Notes under the pieces: model-generated
The model's input: only the letters and a program-made list of their open reading frames with translations
Told to the model about the DNA's origin: nothing
Database searches by the model: none
Position numbers and translations under genes: made by a program
In this document: piece by piece, positions 19,879 through 28,684 of the stretch
Numbering within the stretch: position 1 is the stretch's first letter
Layout: each line of letters opens with the position of its first letter
NCBI GenBank assembly: GCA_977006965.1
Contig: OZ345368.1
Span: 2,418,001 to 2,482,000 of the forward strand
DNA: 64,000 nucleotides
Origin: Phymatolithon calcareum
Lineage: Eukaryota; Rhodophyta; Florideophyceae; Hapalidiales
Direction of reading: 5' to 3'

Positions 19879-21537
19879 CTAGCAACCAAACCCTCCACCA
19901 CCACACCCTCCACCACCACACGCTCCAATCCCTCCACCAAGAAACATTCCAATCCCTCCACCAACATACCCTGCACCACCACACCGTCCACCACCAATTC
20001 CTCCTCCACATCCGCCTGCACCGTAGCCGCAAGCTCCAGCTCCACATGCTCCACCGCCTCCGCCACATCCGCAACCGTCACCAGCATCACCCGCAAATCC
20101 ACCGCATGCACCTCCGATTCCGACGTAATACGCACTTGAGCCGTAGAAGCCCATAGCGTACAGTCCACCGCACGCGCCACCCGCCACCTGTCCGCCTCTC
20201 GACAGTCTGACAACCTTCTTAAACTCCTGACGACATTCTTTGTGCATATCGAGCGCCTTCTTATCGGCACAATCTGTGCACACCACCTTCTTGACGAACT
20301 CCGTCCTCCAATCATCATTCGCGATCACCAAATTACTCTTATCGTTCGAAAACACTCGTATGTGCTTATCGCACAGCTTGCCCTTGTAGTTCGTATCCCC
20401 GTCCTCATACTCCTCGTTGTACGCAGCACGCCATAATTCCACCGTGCGCAGAAACCCGTTATGCAATTCCCCGCCCCCCTCTCGGTCATCATCCTCTGTG
20501 TGATTGATGAAGCGTCCGACAAAGTTGTGACAATCCCTGGCATACGCAATAGAGGAACGCAAAATATGTGCATGCCACACAAGGTCGATGTCGTACATGG
20601 GCACCAAGAACACACCCTTATTCTGCCGCATGAGGGTGAGAAACTTTTTGTATCGATCAGTACCGCGAAGCAGTGAACTCTCCTCTTCATAATACGAAGA
20701 AGTGATATTGTACAAAAACTGCTTTTGTCGTCTGGCAGCTGCCACAAGGTTGTACTCAATCGGAACGACCCAACGCGGTCGAATGCCCTCTTCGAACTTA
20801 AACAAAGAAATTTTATCACCGTCCTTGAATCTTGGCCACAAATAACTGGGAAGAAAATTTTTCGTATGCTTAATACACCTCCTTCGTCGAAACAATCGTC
20901 TTCCTTCGTTCGTTCGCACCGCGCGCGCAAATACTGTCCATTGCAACCGCGCCGTGACACTTGTACCTTCATTCGCATTCTGCACGCTCACATAGTCAAG
21001 ACCGTTCGCCATTCTACCCGGTAGCGCGGTACCACCGGCAGGAATCTTGCTGCCGAACATGGTCATACAATCCTTTTCGTAATCCAGCGGACTGAGTCGA
21101 TGAAGTGACCAACAAAACGCGACGTCCAGCGGCGGAATTGGACAGACGGCGTGAGGGACGGTGTTGTTTCCTAGTGGACGAAATGCCGCGAGATACTCTT
21201 TCTTCTGCTCAGCGTCGCGTCTGAGATTTTTGTAGATTCCGTCACGCTTCGCACGGTTGTAAATTAGGTTCAGCTTCTCGGTCGCAGTTTGAATAAGTGC
21301 GTTTGAGCGCTCGAGTGCGACATCGCTTAACTTGATTACACTCGAACGATGAAGATAGGCGGCCAGCATTGGCAGGAAAATTTCGGTATAGCGGAAAATA
21401 GCAGAGTGCAGCGCGCGCCCTTCCCACAGAGGGACAGAGCAGGAATCCACATCGTGCAAGAGGGCGCGGAGCTTCGCCGCGGCGTCGGGGAGAGGAGTGT
21501 CCCAGTCCGCCTTCTCTATGGCTTGCTTGGATTCCAT
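19879..21537 (-). CDS. Glycine-rich domain-containing protein (GRDP/DUF1399-like), copy 2
   Basis: A 552-residue paralogue of the gene at 13154-14788, collinear throughout. The diagnostic PPLDVAFCWSLHRLSPLDY and YDIDLVWHAHILRSS motifs are intact. The open frame extends upstream through a GTG and a short 21-bp insertion, but MESKQAIEK is the conserved start. Differences cluster in two places. One is single replacements (Ala-18 to Asp, Cys to Arg twice, Lys to Asn, Ser to Cys). The other is the Gly-rich tail, where copy 2 has a different repeat array (GGGIGGGRCGGAGYVGGGIG). By eye, replacements outnumber silent changes, which suggests relaxed constraint or divergence after duplication. Both copies remain open. 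Confidence 0.9.
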   Translation of the reverse strand: MESKQAIEKADWDTPLPDAAAKLRALLHDVDSCSVPLWEGRALHSAIFRYTEIFLPMLAAYLHRSSVIKLSDVALERSNALIQTATEKLNLIYNRAKRDGIYKNLRRDAEQKKEYLAAFRPLGNNTVPHAVCPIPPLDVAFCWSLHRLSPLDYEKDCMTMFGSKIPAGGTALPGRMANGLDYVSVQNANEGTSVTARLQWTVFARAVRTNEGRRLFRRRRCIKHTKNFLPSYLWPRFKDGDKISLFKFEEGIRPRWVVPIEYNLVAAARRQKQFLYNITSSYYEEESSLLRGTDRYKKFLTLMRQNKGVFLVPMYDIDLVWHAHILRSSIAYARDCHNFVGRFINHTEDDDREGGGELHNGFLRTVELWRAAYNEEYEDGDTNYKGKLCDKHIRVFSNDKSNLVIANDDWRTEFVKKVVCTDCADKKALDMHKECRQEFKKVVRLSRGGQVAGGACGGLYAMGFYGSSAYYVGIGGACGGFAGDAGDGCGCGGGGGACGAGACGYGAGGCGGGIGGGRCGGAGYVGGGIGMFLGGGIGACGGGGCGGGGFGC

Positions 21538-21651
21538 CTTGACCACAGCGGAGTTCCTTCTTGGCCAGCTTCTGTGAGTCACATCATGTGATAGTCCTTA
21601 TTTGTCTCTCCCGCAAACTGACGCCGTGTTTTTGATTAAGTTATACAGTAA

Positions 21652-21697
21652 GTCATGCGAAAACTTTGAAATCATGGTTTCAAATACGTCGCATGAC
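21652..21697. promoter_or_regulatory. Interrupted palindrome upstream of GRDP copy 2
   Basis: Same architecture as 14880-14925. The outer arms are unchanged and the inner palindrome carries one A-to-G mismatch. Confidence 0.45.
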
Positions 21698-22201
21698 TTT
21701 CTGCAACGTGCATGTTTCGGAAAATTCAGGATGAGGCCAAATTACAAATTGTTGCCCTCGCTTTATTGGCTGGGAGGTGCGGGAAATGGCGTTTTCAATG
21801 ATCTTGGAGTAGATTGGGCCTTTTCGCAAAATTAGCGTGTGCACTGGAGCCCCTCTGTAGGTGTTCCGGTCCATCTACGTAACAGTTACTTTCTCAAAAA
21901 AACTCGTTGCCAGCAATGAGAAACGAGAACACCGAATCAAGTCAAGACCTTGTCGGACGATATCATGACGGCGGCGTAATTTCCGCGTGTCATTTACAGC
22001 ATGCTTGTTTTCTATTTTTTGGTTCAATTTGCATTATATCGTATGACAAAGTCTGAGAAACTCAGTGCATCCCATTCATCTCGCTTTCCACATAACGTTT
22101 ATCGCTGTCTAATACTATATCGACATATTTTATATCGATGTATATAAACTTCGAGGGGCGGTATAAGGGTGAAAATTTTTTTAGGAGATAGTTTGGCCGC
22201 G

Positions 22202-22234
22202 CAGTTCGAACAGTTCGAACAGTTCGAACAGTTC
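22202..22234. repeat. Short tandem repeat CAGTTCGAA
   Basis: Three exact 9-bp units CAGTTCGAA plus a partial CAGTTC. Each unit contains the palindrome TTCGAA. The stretch 21790-22804 otherwise shows no supported gene; an ORF at 22440-22829 has no domain and is cut by the next element. Confidence 0.9.
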
Positions 22235-22804
22235 CCACGTTATACTGCCGAATCCCGCATAATATTGCCAATTGAAAAATATGCTGACCCTTATCCCGCC
22301 ACTTGAAAATCAGCAAAAGTGCATGTTTTGGAGTTATACTGTCGACTTTCACGCGTGGTATGAGTATTGTAGCATTTTTGATTTCTTTCCATGAAGAGAC
22401 AGTTTAAAAGTTTTCCGTTAGGCTATTGCAACCATGTGAATGAAATCTGGATTAGAATTTTTCACGAGGGGTGTACCGCGCTCTAGATTTCTAAAGTCGG
22501 CGAATGTTATATCGTTTTGCACATTCGCTATATCCATGCACTTTCATGAATCGCCATGCGTGTTCGCAACGATTCGTGATCTTCGAATTGGGGGTGCATA
22601 TGATTGCAACGCGAATGCATCAGAACAACGCCGGAAAGCACGACAGCACTGGCACGGGTGCTGGATGCTTCGCTTTCACGCAAGTTCTGCGAGACACCAA
22701 GTGCCGAAGCTCGGTGCGGCACCACGGTGTGGAGCACGGAACATGATTGTGGCCCAGGTCTTCCCACTTTTTCGTGTGCTCCTAACAACAGCGTATGATA
22801 TCAC

Positions 22805-23421
22805 CAGGGGAATGTTAGAGGGAGAGTAAGGCAGACCCCCCTATCATACCGGTTGTTATGATCGAAAATTGCTGCGCGCGTATGAAACATTGCGAGTGGA
22901 GTCCGACGGTATCATAGAATCTTGCATGAAATAGAAGAAAAGCCGTCAGTTTTCTGGAACATTGGGAAATCCCAATGTGAGAGATGCTCTCGTTGCAGGA
23001 TACATTTTGTGGATAGAAATATCTGTAATTAATGCTTATGGACTAAGCGCGGTGTGCAGTGCACAAAAGGGCCGTATTAAGCGTCCTCGCATTAACCTAT
23101 CACATGCGACCACATCACATTTTTTCTCCATTTATTTCCTCCAGCAATTACAACGCCCATCAGAGCCGTACAAACTAAAGCAACCGTTACAGCGCTCATG
23201 TGCACTGTAATCCCAAATGTCGTCTTCGCAGTCGCCATTGAACGTTCCTATTGGCCAACAACTACCAACGTCCGATTGTTGCATCGGCGAGCTCTTTGTT
23301 TTCACGGTATTTTTTTGATACCGAAAATTTTCATAATTTACCTGGCACAACGCTTGCGCCTTTTCCACTTAAATTTATGTTAAATCAAATAGTTGCCTCA
23401 CTCCCCCTCTAACATTCCCCT
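22805..23421. mobile_element. Non-autonomous hAT-like element, 617 bp
   Basis: The ends are inverted repeats of about 27 bp with two mismatches (CAGGGGAATGTTAGAGGG on the left, its complement on the right). GATATCAC is duplicated at 22797-22804 and 23422-23429. An 8-bp target duplication and a CAGGG-type end are hAT hallmarks. No transposase is encoded. Confidence 0.9.
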
Positions 23422-23429
23422 GATATCAC

Positions 23430-23787
23430 ACAGTAAAACTTCCAAGAAGTGTGCTTCTCACGGTGAGCTCAATTTCTTCCATTTTACATATAAGACCCAA
23501 AAACGGGATTTCCCGCATCTCAATGTGGTGAGACAATTTTCAGAGACGAATCATAAATAGGAAGCAAAAGAGTAGAGAACGGTCCAAAGTTAGGACCGTT
23601 CCCTGTAGTTGAACTCCAAACACACAAGGTATTTGATTTTACAATGCACTTGAAGGGGGGATTCTTTCACGCTGTTCGTTATCGAAACGATACTGTAAGA
23701 AACCACACATTATTATGCGGAAGGATATCTAGTTTCATACATAAATTTTTGATCGATGTTGGCGACATACTCCGGAAACGGTGCTTT
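23430..23787. other. No supported gene
   Basis: AT-rich sequence with no ORF worth calling. AACGGTCCAAAG and CTTAGGACCGTT-like text near 23579-23602 forms a small imperfect hairpin. Confidence 0.35.
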
Positions 23788-23912
23788 TGATTGAGCTAGT
23801 AGGGCTCCAACAAGCACTGCGATCCACGGAAATTGACCAGGAGACTGAATATGAGTGCAAATTACTCACTCGGGCGCTCACGGGAAGAGAAATTCATTAC
23901 AAAACCGAGGAT
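23788..23912 (+). pseudogene. LINE-B-like C-terminal fragment
   Basis: Allowing frameshifts, it reads ALRSTEIDQETEYECKLLTR then ALTGREEKFITKPR, parallel to LASSKMSTEIEFECKRLTGA and ALVGRELRIKN of LINE-B. Only about 40 codons remain. Confidence 0.65.
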
Positions 23913-23914
23913 AT

Positions 23915-23950
23915 GCGATGTTTTATTTTTTAAGAAAAATAAAACATCGC
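23915..23950. repeat. Perfect 16-bp hairpin
   Basis: GCGATGTTTTATTTTT, a 4-nt loop TAAG, then the exact complement. It directly follows the LINE-B-like fragment, so it may be a 3'-end structure or a small foldback insertion. Confidence 0.85.
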
Positions 23951-24035
23951 ATTCATTCATTATGGCTTTTCCCCCAGTGGGGCTCGCAGCGCCTCGAAGG
24001 TCTAGTTTCTTCCATTCTATCCTATCGAAAGCGAG

Positions 24036-24506
24036 TTATACTGCGGCTTTCACGTCTCGTCCATGTACGTTACCAAAGAGTGATTCTGGCGTTGGTCTGA
24101 CGCTTAGTAGCAGCACGTGGCGGACCAGGGGGCGCTCGTGCATGCTAAGAATGTGGCCAAGCCAGTTCCAATAAATATTTCCTCCAACTAGTACTGCTGT
24201 CCTCATCGAGCAGACTGGCCAATGTGGGAAAGATGTTATCGAAGACGTCATAAAAGGGCACGCGAAGGACAGACTCTCAAAAGAAAACAGTGTCAGGACA
24301 AGCGACCACGTGAAGAGCTCCTGGCTATGTTGCAGTAGCAATCTATTTGCAACAGCGCGTAGTAGTAATGTCCATGCGACAAGAGAGATTAAGAAAAGAA
24401 ACATTATAGCCATCGCGAGAAGTGGTGCAGTACAGTTTACTGTAAATACGAGAATGTCTTGGCTTCCTTTCCTGACGGTTTTCACTTGTTTATTAACTGC
24501 TATCAA
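24036..24506 (-). CDS. Hydrophobic ORF, 156 aa, doubtful
   Basis: Minus-strand ORF with several hydrophobic runs (PLLAMAIMFLFLISLVAW, and SLVLTLFSFESLSFACPF). The plus strand across the same bases is also open and reads KDVIEDVIKGHAKDRLSKEN, which looks at least as natural. I cannot decide which, if either, is coding. Confidence 0.15.
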   Translation of the reverse strand: MIAVNKQVKTVRKGSQDILVFTVNCTAPLLAMAIMFLFLISLVAWTLLLRAVANRLLLQHSQELFTWSLVLTLFSFESLSFACPFMTSSITSFPHWPVCSMRTAVLVGGNIYWNWLGHILSMHERPLVRHVLLLSVRPTPESLFGNVHGRDVKAAV

Positions 24507-24638
24507 AAGACCTGTCTCTGCACTTGAAATAGCACTTGTATGGTCAGCATAGTGCTGAATAAGTGCTAGCCGCTCTGGGAATGCAGCATGTATAGTGCTA
24601 TATTTTCAATAGCCCTGCATTCTGCTCCGGCAGTCCGC

Positions 24639-24645
24639 TATAAAT
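24639..24645 (+). promoter_or_regulatory. TATA box-like element TATAAAT
   Basis: TATAAAT lies 56 bp upstream of the ATG at 24701. That spacing fits transcription starting near 24670 with a short leader. Confidence 0.45.
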
Positions 24646-24700
24646 GAGCAGACCATCTCTTCCGTTCCGATCTCACCTCAAGCAAACATCCTCCCTCAGC

Positions 24701-25051
24701 ATGTTGGGATCGTACTCGGTGGAGCCCATCAAAACGCCTTGTGTGGCAATGACCAAGTGCCTGTTGTTCGCTGCACTCTCCAGTGTAACGGCAGCAGTCC
24801 ACATAAGGCCCGAAGGACCCTAGCGCCAGCCTTACCTCACCCTACATATCCCACTTTCCAAAATTTTCAACCATATCCCCATTCGCAATCCCCCTTCCTC
24901 TTTCTACACCGTCCGCGACTTTCTCACTTTCAACCCTTTCTGCATATCCAAGAACGCCCCTGCCGCCCCCGTCAACATCGCCGACGTCATGTTCGGCGGA
25001 AGCACTTTCGTTCACACTCTGTCTGCCCCACACACTGCGCGTATCCGCTGA
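24701..25051 (+). pseudogene. Putative small secreted protein with one in-frame TAG
   Basis: From ATG 24701 one frame stays open for 116 codons except for TAG at 24821-24823 (codon 41). Residues 17-32 form a signal-peptide-like stretch (MTKCLLFAALSSVTAAV) ending in small residues, so the mature chain would begin around VHIRPEGP. After the TAG the frame continues in coding-like text (SFYTVRDFLTFNPFCISKNA, then VNIADVMFGGSTFVHTLSA). A TATA-like box precedes it. It could be a recently inactivated gene, a read-through gene, or have an intron spanning the TAG. Family unknown. Confidence 0.45.
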
Positions 25052-25134
25052 GTTAGTTGACAGGCTGCTAGACGGTGGTGGCGGTAACGGGACTTTGAAC
25101 TGTCTTCCTCTAGGCGACTCATGGGAGATTTCAC

Positions 25135-25445
25135 AAGGCACATGAACAGCGAGAGCGCCAAAGGTTTCGGTCCCGAATTTTCGCCGAAAATGAGATGTGA
25201 GATATCGAGCTCCACGACCAAACCCCGCGTGAGAGTTCTGAGACAGAATAGGCGGCTGACGGCGAGGCGTGCTTCACTAGGAGGACGAGTTCCCCAGGAG
25301 AATTAGTACACTTCTCCACCAGTCGCCAATTCCGTCTAAGACCTCTCACGCGCTGCTTTGTCGTGGAGCTCGATATCTCGCAACTCATTTTCTGCGAAAA
25401 TTGGGGAGCATAACCTTTGGCGCTCCCGCACTTCATGTGGCTCCT
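25135..25445. repeat. Long imperfect inverted repeat
   Basis: Arms of about 115 bp (25140-25255 and the complement of 25325-25445) differ at roughly one base in five. They share AGCGCCAAAGGTT, AATTTTCGC.GAAAATGAG and GAGATATCGAGCTCCACGAC. Each arm, read outward to inward, encodes the same peptide core CEISSSTTK.RVR. Likely a foldback element, or a head-to-head duplication of a short coding piece. Confidence 0.75.
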
Positions 25446-26210
25446 TAATTGAGACGGGTAAATTTTAGCTAGGGTCGCGCAGAGGAAGGAAGTTTTGCTT
25501 CGGATAGGGGCTGGGCGCAAATTTCGATAAGCTCTTGAAACAACTCGATGTCTTTCTCAATCGAAGTCTTGAGTTCCAAATATAGCGAAATTTCAGTTTC
25601 GAGCTTATTGAGACCGGCTAGGGGTACTCGCAATGAGCATCTTAGGAGTCGGTTCAATCTTGAACACACGACTGGGGTTACTCGCGATAAGCAACTTTGG
25701 AGCCGGTATGTTCTCGTCGAGGTCTAAGGTCAAGGACCATATCCCTCGGTATCGTTGTGAAGCAAACTTCGATGGTTGTTTTCTTAATTGCTTGCCAAAC
25801 TCCATCGACGGATGCGTTCGGCGGCTTTTATAGTGTTCTGCGAAGAGCACAAGGAAATCATAACATCGCCTATGCTTGCGTGATGCTCCAATTCCGTACC
25901 CTACAATTGGTATTCTAAGATTGGATTTTGCGCGCAAGTGGTAAATTCGGAGAAATAAAGAAATGTAAGTAAGAAACCGTATGCCGGCCTTGCGAATCGC
26001 ATGGATACAGTTTCGTGTAACTATAAGAAAGCGCTCGTGTTCTGGAGTCAATGGCTTCCTTTTTGCTTCTGAATTTCACTTCGATGATTACCAGCATTCA
26101 TCCTGTTTCCTCTCTCAAGTCTTCTCGATTGCCACTCCATCGCTTATATCGATTTTGTGACACCAAATTCATCAGACGCACTTTTGCTCGCCGCGGTCGA
26201 TCATTGCAGC

Positions 26211-26729
26211 TTAGAGGGTGCTAACCGAGACGGATTTCTTGTTGGTGTGCTCCAAGCGCATAATCCACGCTGCTGCTCTTTTTTTCCTGTGCCATTCGGC
26301 CAATTCAAGATGCTTGATTTCCGAAATTCTGGTTAGCGCTCCAGTTTTTCGGCCATAGTAGATAAATCCGCGAACCTTGGTTGTGGTCCTATCATCGGTT
26401 TTTCCCGAAAACGCAGGATTGGGTGAGGTTTTAAGAGCACGCAAAAGGCGGTCTTATGTGAAAAGGCTCGGAGGCTGGACCTACCTGTCGATAACAGTAC
26501 CATTGAACGAGTCTCCGCTTGCTCCGACCCTGTCTTGCTGAGTCTCGATGACGGAGTTATGGGTGGAGATTGTCATCTGAAGCTCGTCCACCTCATCCAT
26601 GGCGGCTCTGAATTCAGCTGCATCGGAGTGCTGGGCTTTAAGCCGGGGGAGGGGGGAATATCGCTTCTCCGAAGTGTGCGTGGGATGTGGAAGAGGGACC
26701 TTCATCAAATCCGGTGCTACCAATTGCAA
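26211..26729 (-). other. Two unrecognised ORFs (26211-26444 and 26481-26729)
   Basis: The first reads GFIYYGRKTGALTRISEIKH then LELAEWHRKKRAAAWIMRLE, with a basic helical character. The second contains the heptad-like AAMDEVDELQMTISTHNSV. They may be scraps of a retroelement. No diagnostic motif seen. Confidence 0.25.
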
Positions 26730-26837
26730 CCAAAGGGTTGTGTCTCTAGTTCTATTTATTGATCCTCAGTTCATGCTGAAGTGCTTTCACAGTTCCCGTT
26801 GCTGGAGATGGCTATCTTGCTGAAGAAGTCTGACTAC

Positions 26838-26990
26838 AGAGAGTTTGCTAGTAGTGGTGCACAGTCAGTTAAATAATTTGACTAGTGCCGGTCGTTGTCA
26901 ATATCTGTTCACTTGATGACTAGCACGGAACCGCAAGCAACTACACAATGAACATTTAGTTAACACACTGTGGACGGCAAGTGAGAGTTA
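26838..26990. repeat. Unclassified dispersed repeat (related to 62013-62140)
   Basis: Shares GAGAG.TTG, GTAGTGGTGCAC.GTC and AAATAATTWGA.TAGTG with 62013-62070, then AACATACAGTGAAC-like text. Divergent; no termini identified. Confidence 0.45.
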
Positions 26991-27330
26991 TTTGTCACAG
27001 CCGGGGCGTTCCAAGATGTTCGGATAGTGAATATGTGATGTTTTACTTTAAAAGCTCTCAATTCCTCAATTTTGATGCCAGCTTCTCTCTGTCTTCTGTG
27101 TCGGTCAAACTCTATCCTAAACTCTGCTTTATTCTCTTCCCGTGAGCGCCCGATTGATTCGTTTGCGTTCATATTCACTCCTGGTCCATTTTCGTTGATC
27201 GTAGTGCTCGTTGAAGCCCTTACGAGCTCAATCAAACCATCGTTTCCAAAGTTTGTCGCCAAGGTCCATTTTCTGCACAGCGGGGCTCTGTTGAGCTGGG
27301 CGAAGCATACTTCGGGTATGATGCGCACGA
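26985..27330 (-). pseudogene. LINE-B-like C-terminal fragment
   Basis: The minus strand reads QLNRAPLCRKWTLATNFGND then ELVRAST, then VNMNANESIGRSREEN. This parallels TFNRAPLWRKSVLGAYCG, ELVALQRTLASS and STEIEFECKRLTGALVGRE of LINE-B. Diverged, with no RT domain. Confidence 0.7.
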
Positions 27331-27839
27331 TTCGTTGCAGTACGTAGTGCCTCTGGGGGTTTCACCCTCTTGGCTTCGCGTTCTAGTTTGCACCTGCAAG
27401 AAGAATGGCGATGTCGTCGCCTTGAGAGCTTTAATTCATGTGTTTGGGATTACTGCAGTACTCGTCTTGGAATCAGAACATGGTATCTACTGCTATGTCA
27501 AATAGAAGAAGCTCTCGTGTTAATCAACTTCTGCAAGAAGATACGGAGTACAACGACGTGGCGTGAATGTGATGTAGATTTCGATATTGGTTTTCATATT
27601 GCGCTGAGATCCTTTATGACAATACTTGTTGCAGGTTTTCACCGGCATTGTTATTGCATTTCCTATTGCACTGTCTCTACCAGCAAGTAAAAATAATATT
27701 TCTCGTACCCCTGGCCTAACAGGATATAGCCTACTGGATCATCAGAAGATTGCTCTGACACTCGAGGCAGCGAGATCAATCATTACGCCGTCTTTACGAG
27801 CTAAACCTGTCACCATTCCGACACTGCACGAGAGCTGCC

Positions 27840-28680
27840 CATATCGCACAGACGGGCAAAGGTGATCTTACACCAACAGGTTGGAGACTGTAAGACCCAA
27901 TGTGCAAAAGCTGTAACTCTGGTTGCAAGGAAACTGCCGAGCACCTGATTTTAAGGTGTGGTCGACGTTCCGTCTCCAGGTGTATGTTAAACCCGGGAAG
28001 TCGCTAAACTCGCCCATGGCACCATCGGCGCAGAATCGACTCGGGACGTCGCAAACTCCCCCGCGCGGATCGGCGGGCAGGCCGAGCGAGAGTAAGTCCC
28101 AAAGAGATGCACAGCAAGGACGGCCCAGGATGTCGCTAAACTCGCCCAAGGCGCTCCGGCGCAGACAAGACTGGGGACGTCAGTAACCCCCTCGCGTGGA
28201 TCGCCGCGCGGCACGACAGACCCGGGAAGTCGCTAAACTCGCCCATGGCGCCATGGTCGCAGAAACGACTCGGGACATCGCAAACTCCCATGTGCGTACC
28301 GTCGCTAGTCAAGAGACGGTATACTCTGCGTGGCAATAGAAGCGATATGATTTTCCCCCTCGAGATCTCTTCTGTGAGACCAGAGGTAGGTTTTGGAGTT
28401 TTGCTGACTATGTCACTTTTAGCGAAATGGAGCTTTTGGGTTCCGATTGAGTCCTAGTGTCTCGCCAGAAGTGTTGCCCCAAGCGTCAGCAGATGCATTG
28501 GTAACACTATAATAAAAATTTCCTCTTCTTCTTCTTCTTCTTCTAGGTGTATGTTTATTGGTAGAGTGGGTACAAAAACCTTATATGAGCTATGCCGTGA
28601 GAGACCCATAGCAATGCTTCAATTTCTGGACAATGAGAAGCTGTTGCTGAACAGCTTTAGGATATCACCTTCGATGTGAG
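27840..28680 (+). pseudogene. Remnant of a LINE with C-terminal Cys/His motif, split by a retroposon
   Basis: Joining 27900-27988 with 28556-28679 gives one frame: MCKSCNSGCKETAEHLILRC then GRVGTKTLYELCRERPIAM then a stop. C-x2-C-x(8-12)-H-x(4)-C just before the C-terminus is typical of Jockey/CR1/R1-type LINE ORF2 proteins. It is absent from the A-D families of this window, so this is another lineage. Upstream coding is decayed (a stop at about 27892). Confidence 0.65.
27989..28544 (+). mobile_element. (CTT)n-tailed retroposon, longest copy, with repetitive 5' part
   Basis: AGGTGTATGTT is duplicated at 27978-27988 and 28545-28555. The 5' half holds three units (starting about 27995, 28127, 28224). 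Each contains two versions of GGGAAGTCGCTAAACTC or GGGACGTCGCAAACTC, so the motif occurs six times. The 3' half is the family core: TGATTTTCCCCCTCGAGATC, then AAGCGTCAGCAGATGC, then AATAAAAATTTC and (CTT)n. It landed in a LINE coding region. No ORF of note. Confidence 0.85.
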
Positions 28681-28684
28681 CGAT

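Larger units (their letters stand above)
17103..21788. repeat. Local segmental duplication, copy 2 (partner 9641-15016)
   Basis: Starts at the TA next to the pogo-like element and parallels copy 1 through the GRDP gene and its upstream region. It preserves empty sites for the two retrotransposon insertions of copy 1. Homology ends near 21788, after TTTATTGGCTGGGAGGTGCG. Confidence 0.95.

Noticed and set aside
27991-28330. CRISPR-like array (repeated GTCGCTAAACTC motifs)
   Set aside because: Spacing is irregular, the spacers are themselves repeats, the genome is eukaryotic and the whole block is bounded by a retroposon target duplication.
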